Positions 14,679 through 22,169 of a stretch of DNA of 28,430 nucleotides are shown in pieces. Numbering within the stretch: the stretch's first letter is position 1; each line of letters starts with the position of its first letter. The stretch is from positions 1 to 28,430 of the IMG/VR virus record IMGVR_UViG_3300022591_000053. One strand, given 5' to 3'. The position numbers and the translations under genes are program-made. The DNA comes from a virus. The notes beneath the pieces were generated by a model. The model saw only the letters and a program-made list of their open reading frames with translations. It had not been told where the DNA came from and did not search any database.

Positions 14679-15055
14679 TGGTTTGCCCCCAATGTGGCTA
14701 TTCTGAAGGAAATCATGTTTCTAAAAAGTTATCTGATAAAGAATATTTCTTAGAGATTTGGACACCAACAATAGGCGAAGAAGAAGCGCTTAAATCATGG
14801 GAAGAAAAGCAAAAAGCCCCACGTCAAATGACGCACATGGTTCAATCTGACATTGCTGGCTATGTAAGCCAAGTAGATGGCTCTTGGATTGACAGCCGTT
14901 CTAAGCATAGAAATCACCTAAAACAGCACAGAATGATTGAATTAGGAAATGACGTTCCTACGGCCCATAAACCTATTGAATTTGACCGTAAGACCAATGA
15001 AAAAAGAAAGCAGCAAATCGCAGAGTTAGCTTACGCAAAACTCAATTATAGATAA
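14678..15055 (+). CDS. Zinc-ribbon-like conserved phage protein
   Basis: A 125-residue protein beginning MVCPQCGYSEGN. The single CPQCG at residues 3-7 could bind a metal, but a second Cys pair is missing, so a complete zinc ribbon is not evident. The central segment (DIAGYVSQVDGSWIDSRSKH, then HLKQHRMIELGND) is a pattern seen in phage proteins placed between portal and capsid genes. Function is unknown; a morphogenesis role fits the location. It is coupled to the glycosyltransferase gene by a one-base overlap and followed by the scaffold. Confidence 0.72.
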   Translation: MVCPQCGYSEGNHVSKKLSDKEYFLEIWTPTIGEEEALKSWEEKQKAPRQMTHMVQSDIAGYVSQVDGSWIDSRSKHRNHLKQHRMIELGNDVPTAHKPIEFDRKTNEKRKQQIAELAYAKLNYR

Positions 15056-15066
15056 TCCGATAACTT

Positions 15067-15071
15067 GGAGA
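15067..15071 (+). promoter_or_regulatory. Ribosome binding site setting the scaffold start
   Basis: GGAGA lies five bases before ATG 15077 and overlaps the alternative in-frame TTG at 15065, ruling the TTG out as the main start. Confidence 0.7.
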
Positions 15072-15076
15072 TTAAA

Positions 15077-16123
15077 ATGTCAGAAGAAAAACTTGATAGA
15101 CGTGATGCACTAGAAGCAGCTATGGAGGCAGCAGAAAATGACGCACCAGCCCTGGAAAGAAAAGAAGCTAGTGAAGTCGATCATGCCCAGGAGTCCGCTA
15201 AAGATGAAGTTAGCGAGGCAGATCACGAAGAATCTACCGAGATTTCTGCGGAATCTGAATCTGAGGTTGCGAATGAGGAGCAGGAGGCAGCAGAAGAAGC
15301 CAAGCCTATAACTCGCCCAAGCACTTGGAAGAAAGAATATGTCCAAATTTGGGACAAAATGGAAGCCGGAGAACAGATTTCCAAAGATGACTTTGTAAAG
15401 TTTGCTGAATATGCTAATCAGCGTGAATCTGAGTACAAAAAAGGCGTTTCTACTTATAAAATGGAAGCCGATTATGCTAAAGATTTGCGTGATGCTATAG
15501 CCCCATTTGAAAATGAGCTACAAAAGCGCAATTTGCAAGCACCACAATACATAGCTGCATTGGCTAAAGCTGACCAAGTTTTAACCCATGCACCTTATGA
15601 GCAAAAAGTTCAACTATTTCAGCAACTTGCACAAAGTTATGGTATAAACTTAAATAATGGTCAGTCTGCTCCTGTTGATGCTTACCAACAACAATTGATG
15701 AATCAGTTGTATAGGGTAAACCAGGATGTCAGTCAGATAAAAAGCCGTTACGAGCAAGAAGAAACGCAACGGTTGCAAGGTGAGATTCAGAAGTTTAGTA
15801 GTGATGTGGAGCATTACCCACATTTTGAATTGGTTAGGGAAGAAATGGCTCAATTACTTGAGCGAGGACAAGCCCAAGACCTTAAGACTGCTTATACGAA
15901 AGCGATTCGCTTAAATGATGAAGTTTGGGCAAAAGAACAAGATCGACTCTTGTCCGATGCCAGAAAACAAGCATCTAAAGCAACGCAAGTAGCAAAAGCT
16001 AAGGCTGCTGCTGTAAGCCCACGATCAGTTACTCCTAACGGTCAGGTAAACGCAACAGACAAAAAGGACAGACGGTCAATACTTGCCGATCAAATCGGAC
16101 AATCAATGACTGGTCGGGTGTAA
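15077..16123 (+). CDS. Capsid scaffolding protein
   Basis: The 348-residue product has a long acidic, disordered-looking N-terminus (about 1-85, runs of Glu, Asp, Ala and Ser), a conserved helical middle (RPSTWKKEYVQIWDKM and later YEQKVQLFQQLAQSYGINL) and a Lys and Ala-rich tail. This layout and the position immediately before the major capsid gene are those of internal scaffolds, which guide shell assembly and leave before packaging. No protease gene is recognised nearby, so the scaffold may exit intact as in P22. ATG 15077 was chosen over TTG 15065 because of the GGAGA spacing. Confidence 0.85.
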   Translation: MSEEKLDRRDALEAAMEAAENDAPALERKEASEVDHAQESAKDEVSEADHEESTEISAESESEVANEEQEAAEEAKPITRPSTWKKEYVQIWDKMEAGEQISKDDFVKFAEYANQRESEYKKGVSTYKMEADYAKDLRDAIAPFENELQKRNLQAPQYIAALAKADQVLTHAPYEQKVQLFQQLAQSYGINLNNGQSAPVDAYQQQLMNQLYRVNQDVSQIKSRYEQEETQRLQGEIQKFSSDVEHYPHFELVREEMAQLLERGQAQDLKTAYTKAIRLNDEVWAKEQDRLLSDARKQASKATQVAKAKAAAVSPRSVTPNGQVNATDKKDRRSILADQIGQSMTGRV

Positions 16124-16161
16124 TTCGTTCATTTTGAACACATTTTTTAAGGATAAATATC

Positions 16162-17142
16162 ATGGCATTTGCTAACTCAGCAATCACCGATATTATCGCT
16201 ACCACGATTCAAAGTCGTAGCGGTGAATTGGCTGACAACTTAACACAAAACAACGCAATCCTACAAAGATTGAACTCTAAAGGTAATGTACGCAGTTTCT
16301 CAGGCGGTAACGTAATTCTTGAAGAAATCATGTACAACGATCCAAATACTAATAACGCTAATTCTTATAGCGGTTACGAAGTATTGAACATTTCTCCAGA
16401 TAGCCCTATTTCTGCTGCTCAGTACAAGATTTCACAGTACGCTGACTCAGTAACTATGTCTGGTCTAGAAATGTTGCAAAACAGCTCTAAAGAAGCAATC
16501 ATTGACCTTTTAGATGGTCGTATGCAAGTTTCTGAAGCTCGTTTGCTTAACCGTATTTCTGGTGACTTGTACCTTGACGGTACTGGTAACGGTGGTAAGA
16601 ACTTGGATGGTTTGGCTGCTGCTGTTTCAGCTACTCCTACTACAGGTACTTATGGTGGTATTAACCGTGCTAACTGGACTTTCTGGCAGAACGTAGCTAC
16701 AACTGGTACAACTATTACTAGCTCAAACATTTTGGCTAAAATGACTTCTACAGCTATTCAATTAGTTCGTGGAACAGATAAAGCTGACTTGATTGTTGCT
16801 GATAATAACTTCTACTCTTTGTATGTTCAGTCTTTGCAAGCTATCCAACGTATCGCTTCTGAAGAAGCCGGTGCTGCTGGTTTTGCTTCATTGAAGTTCT
16901 ATGGTGGTGGTACATCTGCTGATGTGGTACTAGGTGGTGGTTATGGCTCACAAGCTCCTGCAAATACTATGTATTTCTTGAACACCAACTACATCTTCTT
17001 CCGCCCTCACAAAGAGCGTAATTTTGTACCTATTGGTGGTGAGCGTCAGTCTATTAACCAAGACGCTATTGTTAAGCTGTATGGCTGGGCTGGTAACTTG
17101 ACAACAAGTAACTCATTCCTCCAAGGCATCTTGACTAACTAA
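16162..17142 (+). CDS. Major capsid protein
   Basis: The 326-residue protein is the expected size for an HK97-fold coat subunit of the BPP-1/Bcep22 type of podovirus. Supporting features are the N-terminal helix (MAFANSAITDIIATTIQSRS), an E-loop-like region (FSGGNVILEEIMYND), a long helix region (LLDGRMQVSEARLLNRISGD) with an Asp and Gly-rich turn, and a C-terminal segment containing RPHKERNFVPIGGERQSINQ. Codon choice is more restricted than in neighbours, with frequent GCT, GGT and ACT, as is common for a highly expressed gene. AAGGA at 16149-16153 lies eight bases before the ATG. It follows the scaffold by 38 bases. Confidence 0.9.
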   Translation: MAFANSAITDIIATTIQSRSGELADNLTQNNAILQRLNSKGNVRSFSGGNVILEEIMYNDPNTNNANSYSGYEVLNISPDSPISAAQYKISQYADSVTMSGLEMLQNSSKEAIIDLLDGRMQVSEARLLNRISGDLYLDGTGNGGKNLDGLAAAVSATPTTGTYGGINRANWTFWQNVATTGTTITSSNILAKMTSTAIQLVRGTDKADLIVADNNFYSLYVQSLQAIQRIASEEAGAAGFASLKFYGGGTSADVVLGGGYGSQAPANTMYFLNTNYIFFRPHKERNFVPIGGERQSINQDAIVKLYGWAGNLTTSNSFLQGILTN

Positions 17143-17165
17143 TTGATAAGTAAAGGAAAATTATC

Positions 17166-17462
17166 ATGGCATATACAATTACCCCACTAGCTGGGATTGA
17201 CTTAAGCGATACACAAACTGTTGCAGAACAAGCTACTACAAGTGGTTTGGTAACATTTGGCCCATTAGGTGCAGAAGTATTTGCATCTGATGGTAAGCGT
17301 TATGTTTGGGCTAAAGCTGGCTCAACCATTGCTGCTTCTACTGCAACTTGCTCTATTAACACTACGACTTTCGTAGCAACTGGCGGTGCTGGTACTTATG
17401 CTGGCCCATCAGTAGCTATGGCTTCTGGTGATTATGGCTGGTTTGGTGCAGCTTCTGTTTAA
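17166..17462 (+). CDS. Probable capsid decoration/cement protein
   Basis: A 98-residue, Ala, Gly and Thr-rich protein (MAYTITPLAGIDLSDTQTV; later KRYVWAKAGSTIAAS) with predicted beta structure and no membrane segment. Small proteins encoded directly after the coat gene in this phage group often cement or decorate the shell. That role is inferred from size, composition and position; no motif proves it. AAGGA at 17153-17157 gives an eight-base spacing to the ATG. The strong terminator shortly downstream means capsid and cement messages would share their end. Confidence 0.7.
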   Translation: MAYTITPLAGIDLSDTQTVAEQATTSGLVTFGPLGAEVFASDGKRYVWAKAGSTIAASTATCSINTTTFVATGGAGTYAGPSVAMASGDYGWFGAASV

Positions 17463-17499
17463 TAGGTTATCCCTTTTAAATTGAAAATGTAGTAAAACT

Positions 17500-17533
17500 G
17501 GGACTTCCTCACAAGGGGAGTCCCTTTTCTTTT
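17500..17533 (+). terminator. Rho-independent terminator after the capsid genes
   Basis: A ten-base stem (GGGACTTCCT with GGGGAGTCCC, including two G-T wobbles) closes a five-base loop (CACAA) and is followed by TTTTCTTTT. It lies 37 bases after the decoration gene in the longest intergenic gap of the window. Confidence 0.9.
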
Positions 17534-17567
17534 AACCGTAGTACCTAAACCACTTTAGGAGAATTAA

Positions 17568-18194
17568 ATGGCTATCGAATCTGATGTTGGACACCCAGAT
17601 GCAAGACTTCATGTCACTTTTTACAAAAGAGCATTAGAAATCAAAGACGAAACGGCTGCCCAAGGCAGACCAATCTTCAAAGAGTACGATTTTGTAAAGA
17701 TTTTAGTTCCAGGCGATGCTTTAAATGAGATTGACACCATTGCAAGAGAGGGCCATAAAGAGCGTTTTCCACGCCAATGGGCTGCTTATATCAATAAAGT
17801 AGGTACAGATGAAGGTTTTATTGGCACTCCTTTGTCCCAATGGCCTTTAATTAGCATTTCTCAAGCTGAAGAACTCAAAGGCATTAAATTTCACACAGTA
17901 GAATCTATTGCTCATAGCTCAGATGCCCAATTACAGAAGATTGGCATGATCGCTGGTATGTCCCCCCATACTTTCCGTGATAAAGCCAAAGCTTTCCTTA
18001 ATTTAGCTAATGAATCTGCTGAAATTTCCAAGCGTGAGGAAGAAGTTGCACAGCTAAAGGAAGAAAATGCTAAAATTAGGGCAGAAACTGATGCGAAGCT
18101 GGCTCAAATGCAAGACCAAATGACAGCGATACTTGCGGCAGTTGGTGAGAAGAAACCCAAAACTCGTAAACCAAAAGTCGTAGAGGAAGCCTAA
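17568..18194 (+). CDS. Conserved phage virion-region protein with C-terminal coiled coil
   Basis: The 208-residue protein has a compact N-terminal domain (HVTFYKRALEIKDETAAQGR, then KILVPGDALNEID, RFPRQWAAYINK, GTPLSQWPLISISQAEEL), a helical domain with TVESIAHSSDAQLQKIGM, and a coiled coil at about 150-190 before a basic tail (KKPKTRKPK). The same arrangement is found in many phages next to the capsid gene, with no proven function. The PGD and GTPLxxWP motifs are the most recognisable parts. AGGAG lies six bases before the ATG. It is the first gene after the terminator, so it needs read-through or its own promoter, which I cannot identify. Confidence 0.8.
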   Translation: MAIESDVGHPDARLHVTFYKRALEIKDETAAQGRPIFKEYDFVKILVPGDALNEIDTIAREGHKERFPRQWAAYINKVGTDEGFIGTPLSQWPLISISQAEELKGIKFHTVESIAHSSDAQLQKIGMIAGMSPHTFRDKAKAFLNLANESAEISKREEEVAQLKEENAKIRAETDAKLAQMQDQMTAILAAVGEKKPKTRKPKVVEEA

Positions 18195-18195
18195 T

Positions 18196-19113
18196 ATGTC
18201 ATCAACCATGCTCCAGCTTGTACAGCAAGTTACAGGTGAACTTAACCTTAACGTGCCAAGCGTAGTCGTTGGTAATCAATCGCAAGACGTACAACAGATT
18301 TTAGCTCTGATGAACGCTGCTGGTTACGAATTGACTAAGGAGCATGATTGGCAGGCTCTTGAAAAAGAGTATCGTTTCTATACTCAGTATTTGAATACTA
18401 CAGGCACAACCACTAATGGCGGTTATACCATTAGTAACGTAACCTCCACTAGCGGTACTGTGGCTGTATCAGCATTAGATTCAACATATTCCGTAACAGG
18501 CTATAACGTACCCCAAGATACTTATGTAACTGGCGTATCGGGTACTGATGTAACAGTAGGTCAAAAACTTAGCGGTGCTGGTAATGGAGCTATTTTGTTT
18601 GCAAAGACAGAATATGACCTTCCTGCTGATTTTGAAACTATTACAGACAATACCCATTGGGACAAAACTAAGCATTGGCAAATGTTAGGGCCAGAAGATG
18701 CTCAACAATGGCAATGGTTAAAGTCTGGTTATATTTCAACAGGGCCTCGTGTCCGGTGGCGTATTTTGGGCGGTCAATTCCAAATATGGACTCCAATGAA
18801 TACCCAAGAGTATTTAGGCTTTGAATACCGTTCTAAAGGATGGGCTGAATCTGCTTCAGGTCAAGTAAAAAATAGCTTTACTGCTGACTCAGATACTACA
18901 TTCTTTGATGATCGTGTTATGGTTTTGTATACAAAACTTAAATACTTCCAAATTAAATCATTTGATACTACTGCGCTACAACAAGATTATTCAAGATATT
19001 TGATGATTGCCAAAGCTAACGATAAAGGCTCTGCTACCCTATCGTTTGCCCCATATCCAACCAAGGTGCTTATTGGCTACGCTAATATCCCTGATACTGG
19101 TTATGGTACTTAA
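18196..19113 (+). CDS. Head-tail adaptor / tail-tube-like connector protein
   Basis: A 305-residue protein with a helical start (MSSTMLQLVQQVTGELNLNV, then QDVQQILALMNAAGYELTKE) and the phrase DWQALEKEYRF, which together match the adaptor-type proteins that follow the coat gene in podoviruses (P22 gp4-like or T7 gp11-like role). An inserted beta-rich segment lies at about residues 65-135 (repeated Thr and Gly-Thr), which is longer than a minimal adaptor and may be a surface domain. The C-terminal part (YLGFEYRSKGW; FFDDRVMVLYTKLKYFQIK) is the conserved core. GAGGA precedes the ATG. Its job would be to extend the portal to the tail. Confidence 0.8.
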   Translation: MSSTMLQLVQQVTGELNLNVPSVVVGNQSQDVQQILALMNAAGYELTKEHDWQALEKEYRFYTQYLNTTGTTTNGGYTISNVTSTSGTVAVSALDSTYSVTGYNVPQDTYVTGVSGTDVTVGQKLSGAGNGAILFAKTEYDLPADFETITDNTHWDKTKHWQMLGPEDAQQWQWLKSGYISTGPRVRWRILGGQFQIWTPMNTQEYLGFEYRSKGWAESASGQVKNSFTADSDTTFFDDRVMVLYTKLKYFQIKSFDTTALQQDYSRYLMIAKANDKGSATLSFAPYPTKVLIGYANIPDTGYGT

Positions 19114-19115
19114 TC

Positions 19116-20876
19116 ATGGCAGTAGCAAAGAAGTTTACTGCTAAGACTTCCTCTTTGCCATCACCTATTGGTGGATGGAACGCTAGAGATTCGTTAGCAG
19201 AAATGGCTGCTACAGACGCAGTAACGCTAACTAACTGGTTTCCTACTCCTACTGACGTAACCCTTAGAAAAGGTTATACAAAGTATTCCACAGGCATTAC
19301 AGGTGATGTTAATAGTTTAATGAACTATGCTGGGCCATCAAGTCAAACCTTATTTGCTGCTGCTGGATCAAACATTTATAACTGTAATACTTCTACAGCA
19401 TCTGTAGTTGCTTCAGGGCTTACAAACTCTAAATTTCAGCACGTTAATATCACTACGCCAGGCGGAAGCTTTCTTGTAGCTTGTAATGGTGCTGATGCCG
19501 TACAAATTTATGATGGTACTAATTGGTTTAAAGTAGCCACGACTACTACAGCTCAGACCATTAGTTCTATTACCAATTCAACTACTACTGCAACACTTAC
19601 AACAGCTTCTGCACATGGTTTAGTAACGGGTAATAGAGTTACTATTTCAGGTGCTACAGCAGCCGCTTATAACGGCACTTTTGTTATTACAGTAACTGGA
19701 ACTACAACCTTTACATACACAATGTTAAGCAATCCTGGCGGATCTGCTTCTGTAGTAGGTACATATTCAGTTATTGGTATTACTGGCGTAAACAGTAACA
19801 CATTTGTTAATGTGAATTTGTTTAAAAATAGACTGTATTTCACTCAAATTAATACCCTTAAATGCTGGTATTTAGATGTTAATTCTATTGGTGGTGCTGC
19901 CAATCCGCTTGATTTTGGTTCTATTGCTCGTAATGGTGGCTTTTTGCAAGCCATGGGTACATGGACACTTGATGCTGGTCAAGGTGCTGACGATTACGCA
20001 GTATTTGTAACCAATATGGGCGAAGTTATCGTTTATAACGGTACAGATCCTACTAGTTCAACTACATGGGCTTTAAAAGGCGTTTGGCAACTAGGTCAAA
20101 CCTTTAATCGTAGATGCTTCTTTAAATGGTCTGGGGATCTTTTATTACTTACTCAAGACGGTCTTGTGCCTTTGGCTTCTGCATTGCAATCTAGCCGTTT
20201 AGATCCTAGGGTAAACCTTACAGATAAGATTTACTTTGCTGTTTCTTTAGCAGCATCTAATTATTATGATAATTTTGGCTGGCAAGTTAATTACTTTGCT
20301 GCTGAAAATATGCTCATTTTGAACATTCCAATTAGTGGTGGAACACAGCAATATGTAATGCACACCATTACAAAATCATGGGCTAACTTTACCGGCATTA
20401 ATGCCAATTGCTTTGAAACATCAGGCAAAGCAGGTATGTATTTTGGTTCAAATGGCTTTGTAGGCAAGTTTTATGATGGTTTATCTGACGCTGGCAATAA
20501 CATTACTGCCACATCTCAGCAAGCATATAGCTATTTTGATACACCAGGACAGTTAAAACGCTACACAATGGTTCGCCCTATTCTTCAGTCTAGCGGTGGT
20601 ATTCCAGGCGTTTTAGTAGGTCTAAGCGTGGATTTTGACACCGTAAGCCAATTAGGAGCTGTTTCGTTCAATCCAGGCAATGCTAGTACAGGTAGCTGGG
20701 ATTCTGCCGTATGGGATACGGCTGTATGGGCTGGTGGCCTAGTTACTACAAAAATATGGCAAGGTGTTACAGGCATTGGATTTGCAGCATCTATTAACCT
20801 TAATGTTGCATCGCAAAACATTGAATTGCATTGGGCATCAACCGATTATGTAATGGAAGCAGGTGGTGTTCTTTGA
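19116..20876 (+). CDS. Tail nozzle / packaged-DNA stabilisation-type structural protein
   Basis: The 586-residue protein begins MAVAKKFTAKTSSLPSPIGG followed by WNARDSLAEM, a start seen in a large group of podovirus structural proteins encoded after the adaptor. The middle contains many short beta repeats and WxxxW-like blades (TWALKGVWQLGQTFNRRCFF; GDLLLLTQDGLVPL), which suggests a propeller-like fold, as in P22 gp10 and T7 gp12. A Thr-rich insertion at about 150-215 looks like an Ig-like or fibre-type domain. The likely role is closing the tail tube and retaining DNA. It overlaps the GNAT start by four bases. Confidence 0.72.
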   Translation: MAVAKKFTAKTSSLPSPIGGWNARDSLAEMAATDAVTLTNWFPTPTDVTLRKGYTKYSTGITGDVNSLMNYAGPSSQTLFAAAGSNIYNCNTSTASVVASGLTNSKFQHVNITTPGGSFLVACNGADAVQIYDGTNWFKVATTTTAQTISSITNSTTTATLTTASAHGLVTGNRVTISGATAAAYNGTFVITVTGTTTFTYTMLSNPGGSASVVGTYSVIGITGVNSNTFVNVNLFKNRLYFTQINTLKCWYLDVNSIGGAANPLDFGSIARNGGFLQAMGTWTLDAGQGADDYAVFVTNMGEVIVYNGTDPTSSTTWALKGVWQLGQTFNRRCFFKWSGDLLLLTQDGLVPLASALQSSRLDPRVNLTDKIYFAVSLAASNYYDNFGWQVNYFAAENMLILNIPISGGTQQYVMHTITKSWANFTGINANCFETSGKAGMYFGSNGFVGKFYDGLSDAGNNITATSQQAYSYFDTPGQLKRYTMVRPILQSSGGIPGVLVGLSVDFDTVSQLGAVSFNPGNASTGSWDSAVWDTAVWAGGLVTTKIWQGVTGIGFAASINLNVASQNIELHWASTDYVMEAGGVL

Positions 20877-21304
20877 TTGTTTTTGATAATCAAGAATATC
20901 TATTTGAATGGGCTAGTAAAAGGTTAGATTTACCGTCACAGGCGGCATATTGTATTGGTAACGTAATAGATGATGAACTTAGGGCTGTAGTGGTTTATTG
21001 TGGTTTGGCTGGTAAATCGTGCCAAATCCATATAGCTTCTGAGGGAAGTCATTGGATGAGTAAAGATTTATTATGGGTGGCTTTTGATTACCCTTTTAAT
21101 AAATTGGGACTAAAGGTTATAATAGGCACAATTGCAGGGAATAATGAAAAATCCCTTAGATTGAGCCGACACCTTGGTTTCCAAGAAATAGCAACAATCC
21201 CTGACGCACATGACGAAGGGGATTTAGTGATTTTTGGGATGCGACCTGAGTTTTGTAAATACTTAAAACTTAACGCATCATTAAAGAAACAATTAGGAGT
21301 TTGA
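20873..21304 (+). CDS. GNAT-family acetyltransferase
   Basis: A 143-residue protein with the GNAT core: a central strand region (DLLWVAFDYPFNKLGLKVII), then GTIAGNNEKSLRLSRHLGF (85-103), where the Asn and LGF elements are typical of the acetyl-CoA pocket. GNAT enzymes move an acetyl group from acetyl-CoA to an amine on a protein or small molecule; the substrate cannot be told here. Acetyltransferases of this kind recur between tail and ejection genes in podoviruses. The start is TTG 20873, overlapping the upstream stop (TTGA) with AGGTGG six bases before; the longer frame from 20831 would lie inside the preceding gene and adds no GNAT sequence. Confidence 0.82.
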   Translation: MIVFDNQEYLFEWASKRLDLPSQAAYCIGNVIDDELRAVVVYCGLAGKSCQIHIASEGSHWMSKDLLWVAFDYPFNKLGLKVIIGTIAGNNEKSLRLSRHLGFQEIATIPDAHDEGDLVIFGMRPEFCKYLKLNASLKKQLGV

Positions 21305-21305
21305 C

Positions 21306-22163
21306 ATGGGTGCAGGCAACAACGTATTTAACGGAGCAGTAAACAACGCAGGAGCGCAATTTGCTGGCTCATCTGATCCTTATGTTAAGGCAGCTTTAGC
21401 CACTACTTCTGGCAATATTGCCGGAGCGCAACAAGCAACTGCTGCTAACCGTGTAAATCAAAATACCCCTTATGCAAGCCTTAATTACCAGCAAACAGGT
21501 ACAGATGCTTATGGCAATCCTATTTGGTCAGCTAATCAATCATTAAACCCACAATTTCAAGGTTCATTAAATAACTTATCGCAAAATGTAGCACAAACTA
21601 CACAAAATGCATTTAATCCTACTAATTTACCAAGCACAGGTATTAACCCTGGCGAATCATATTCTGATGCAATTATGCGTAGATTGCAGCCACAGATGGC
21701 TCAGTCTAAGGAAATGAATGATGCACAATTGGCTAATCAAGGTATTGTTCCTGGCACACAAGCTTATGACAATGCAATGCGTACCTTTAATCAACAACAA
21801 AATGACTTGCTTACAAGCGCTCAAATTGGTGGTATTGGTGTAGGTACAACAGCTAATCAACAAGCATTTAACCAACAATTACAGACATATAACAACCCAT
21901 TACAACAATTGGGTGCGTTCCAATCTGCAACAACTCCTGGTTACATTACTCCTTATAACCAAGCTGCTGTATCTGGCCCTGATGTATTGGGTGCTACAGC
22001 TACTTCTAATGCTGCTGCACTTGCACAACAAAATGCTAATTTAGCTCGTACTACCGGCACACAATCTGGTTTATATAATTTAGGGTCTAGCTATTTATTA
22101 GGTGGTGGCGGAACACAACTTGCCAATGGATTAAGTGGTTTAGCCTCATATTTGGGCGGTTAA
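21306..22163 (+). CDS. Putative DNA-ejection (internal virion) protein 1
   Basis: The 285-residue protein is rich in Gln, Asn, Ala and Gly with little charge. It contains TPYASLNYQQTGTDAYGNP, a motif seen in the first of a series of internal or ejection proteins after the nozzle gene in BPP-1-like podoviruses, then helical segments (MRRLQPQMAQSKEMNDAQLA) and a Gly-rich C-terminus. Internal proteins of this kind are injected ahead of DNA and form a channel across the envelope. The role is inferred from order and composition. AGGAG lies six bases before the ATG. Confidence 0.72.
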   Translation: MGAGNNVFNGAVNNAGAQFAGSSDPYVKAALATTSGNIAGAQQATAANRVNQNTPYASLNYQQTGTDAYGNPIWSANQSLNPQFQGSLNNLSQNVAQTTQNAFNPTNLPSTGINPGESYSDAIMRRLQPQMAQSKEMNDAQLANQGIVPGTQAYDNAMRTFNQQQNDLLTSAQIGGIGVGTTANQQAFNQQLQTYNNPLQQLGAFQSATTPGYITPYNQAAVSGPDVLGATATSNAAALAQQNANLARTTGTQSGLYNLGSSYLLGGGGTQLANGLSGLASYLGG

Positions 22164-22169
22164 TTCAAT

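Noticed and set aside
16127-16139. Small hairpin GTTCA-TTT-TGAAC followed by a T-rich run before the capsid gene
   Set aside because: The stem is only five AT-rich pairs and the T run starts several bases later, partly inside the capsid leader; too weak to call a terminator.
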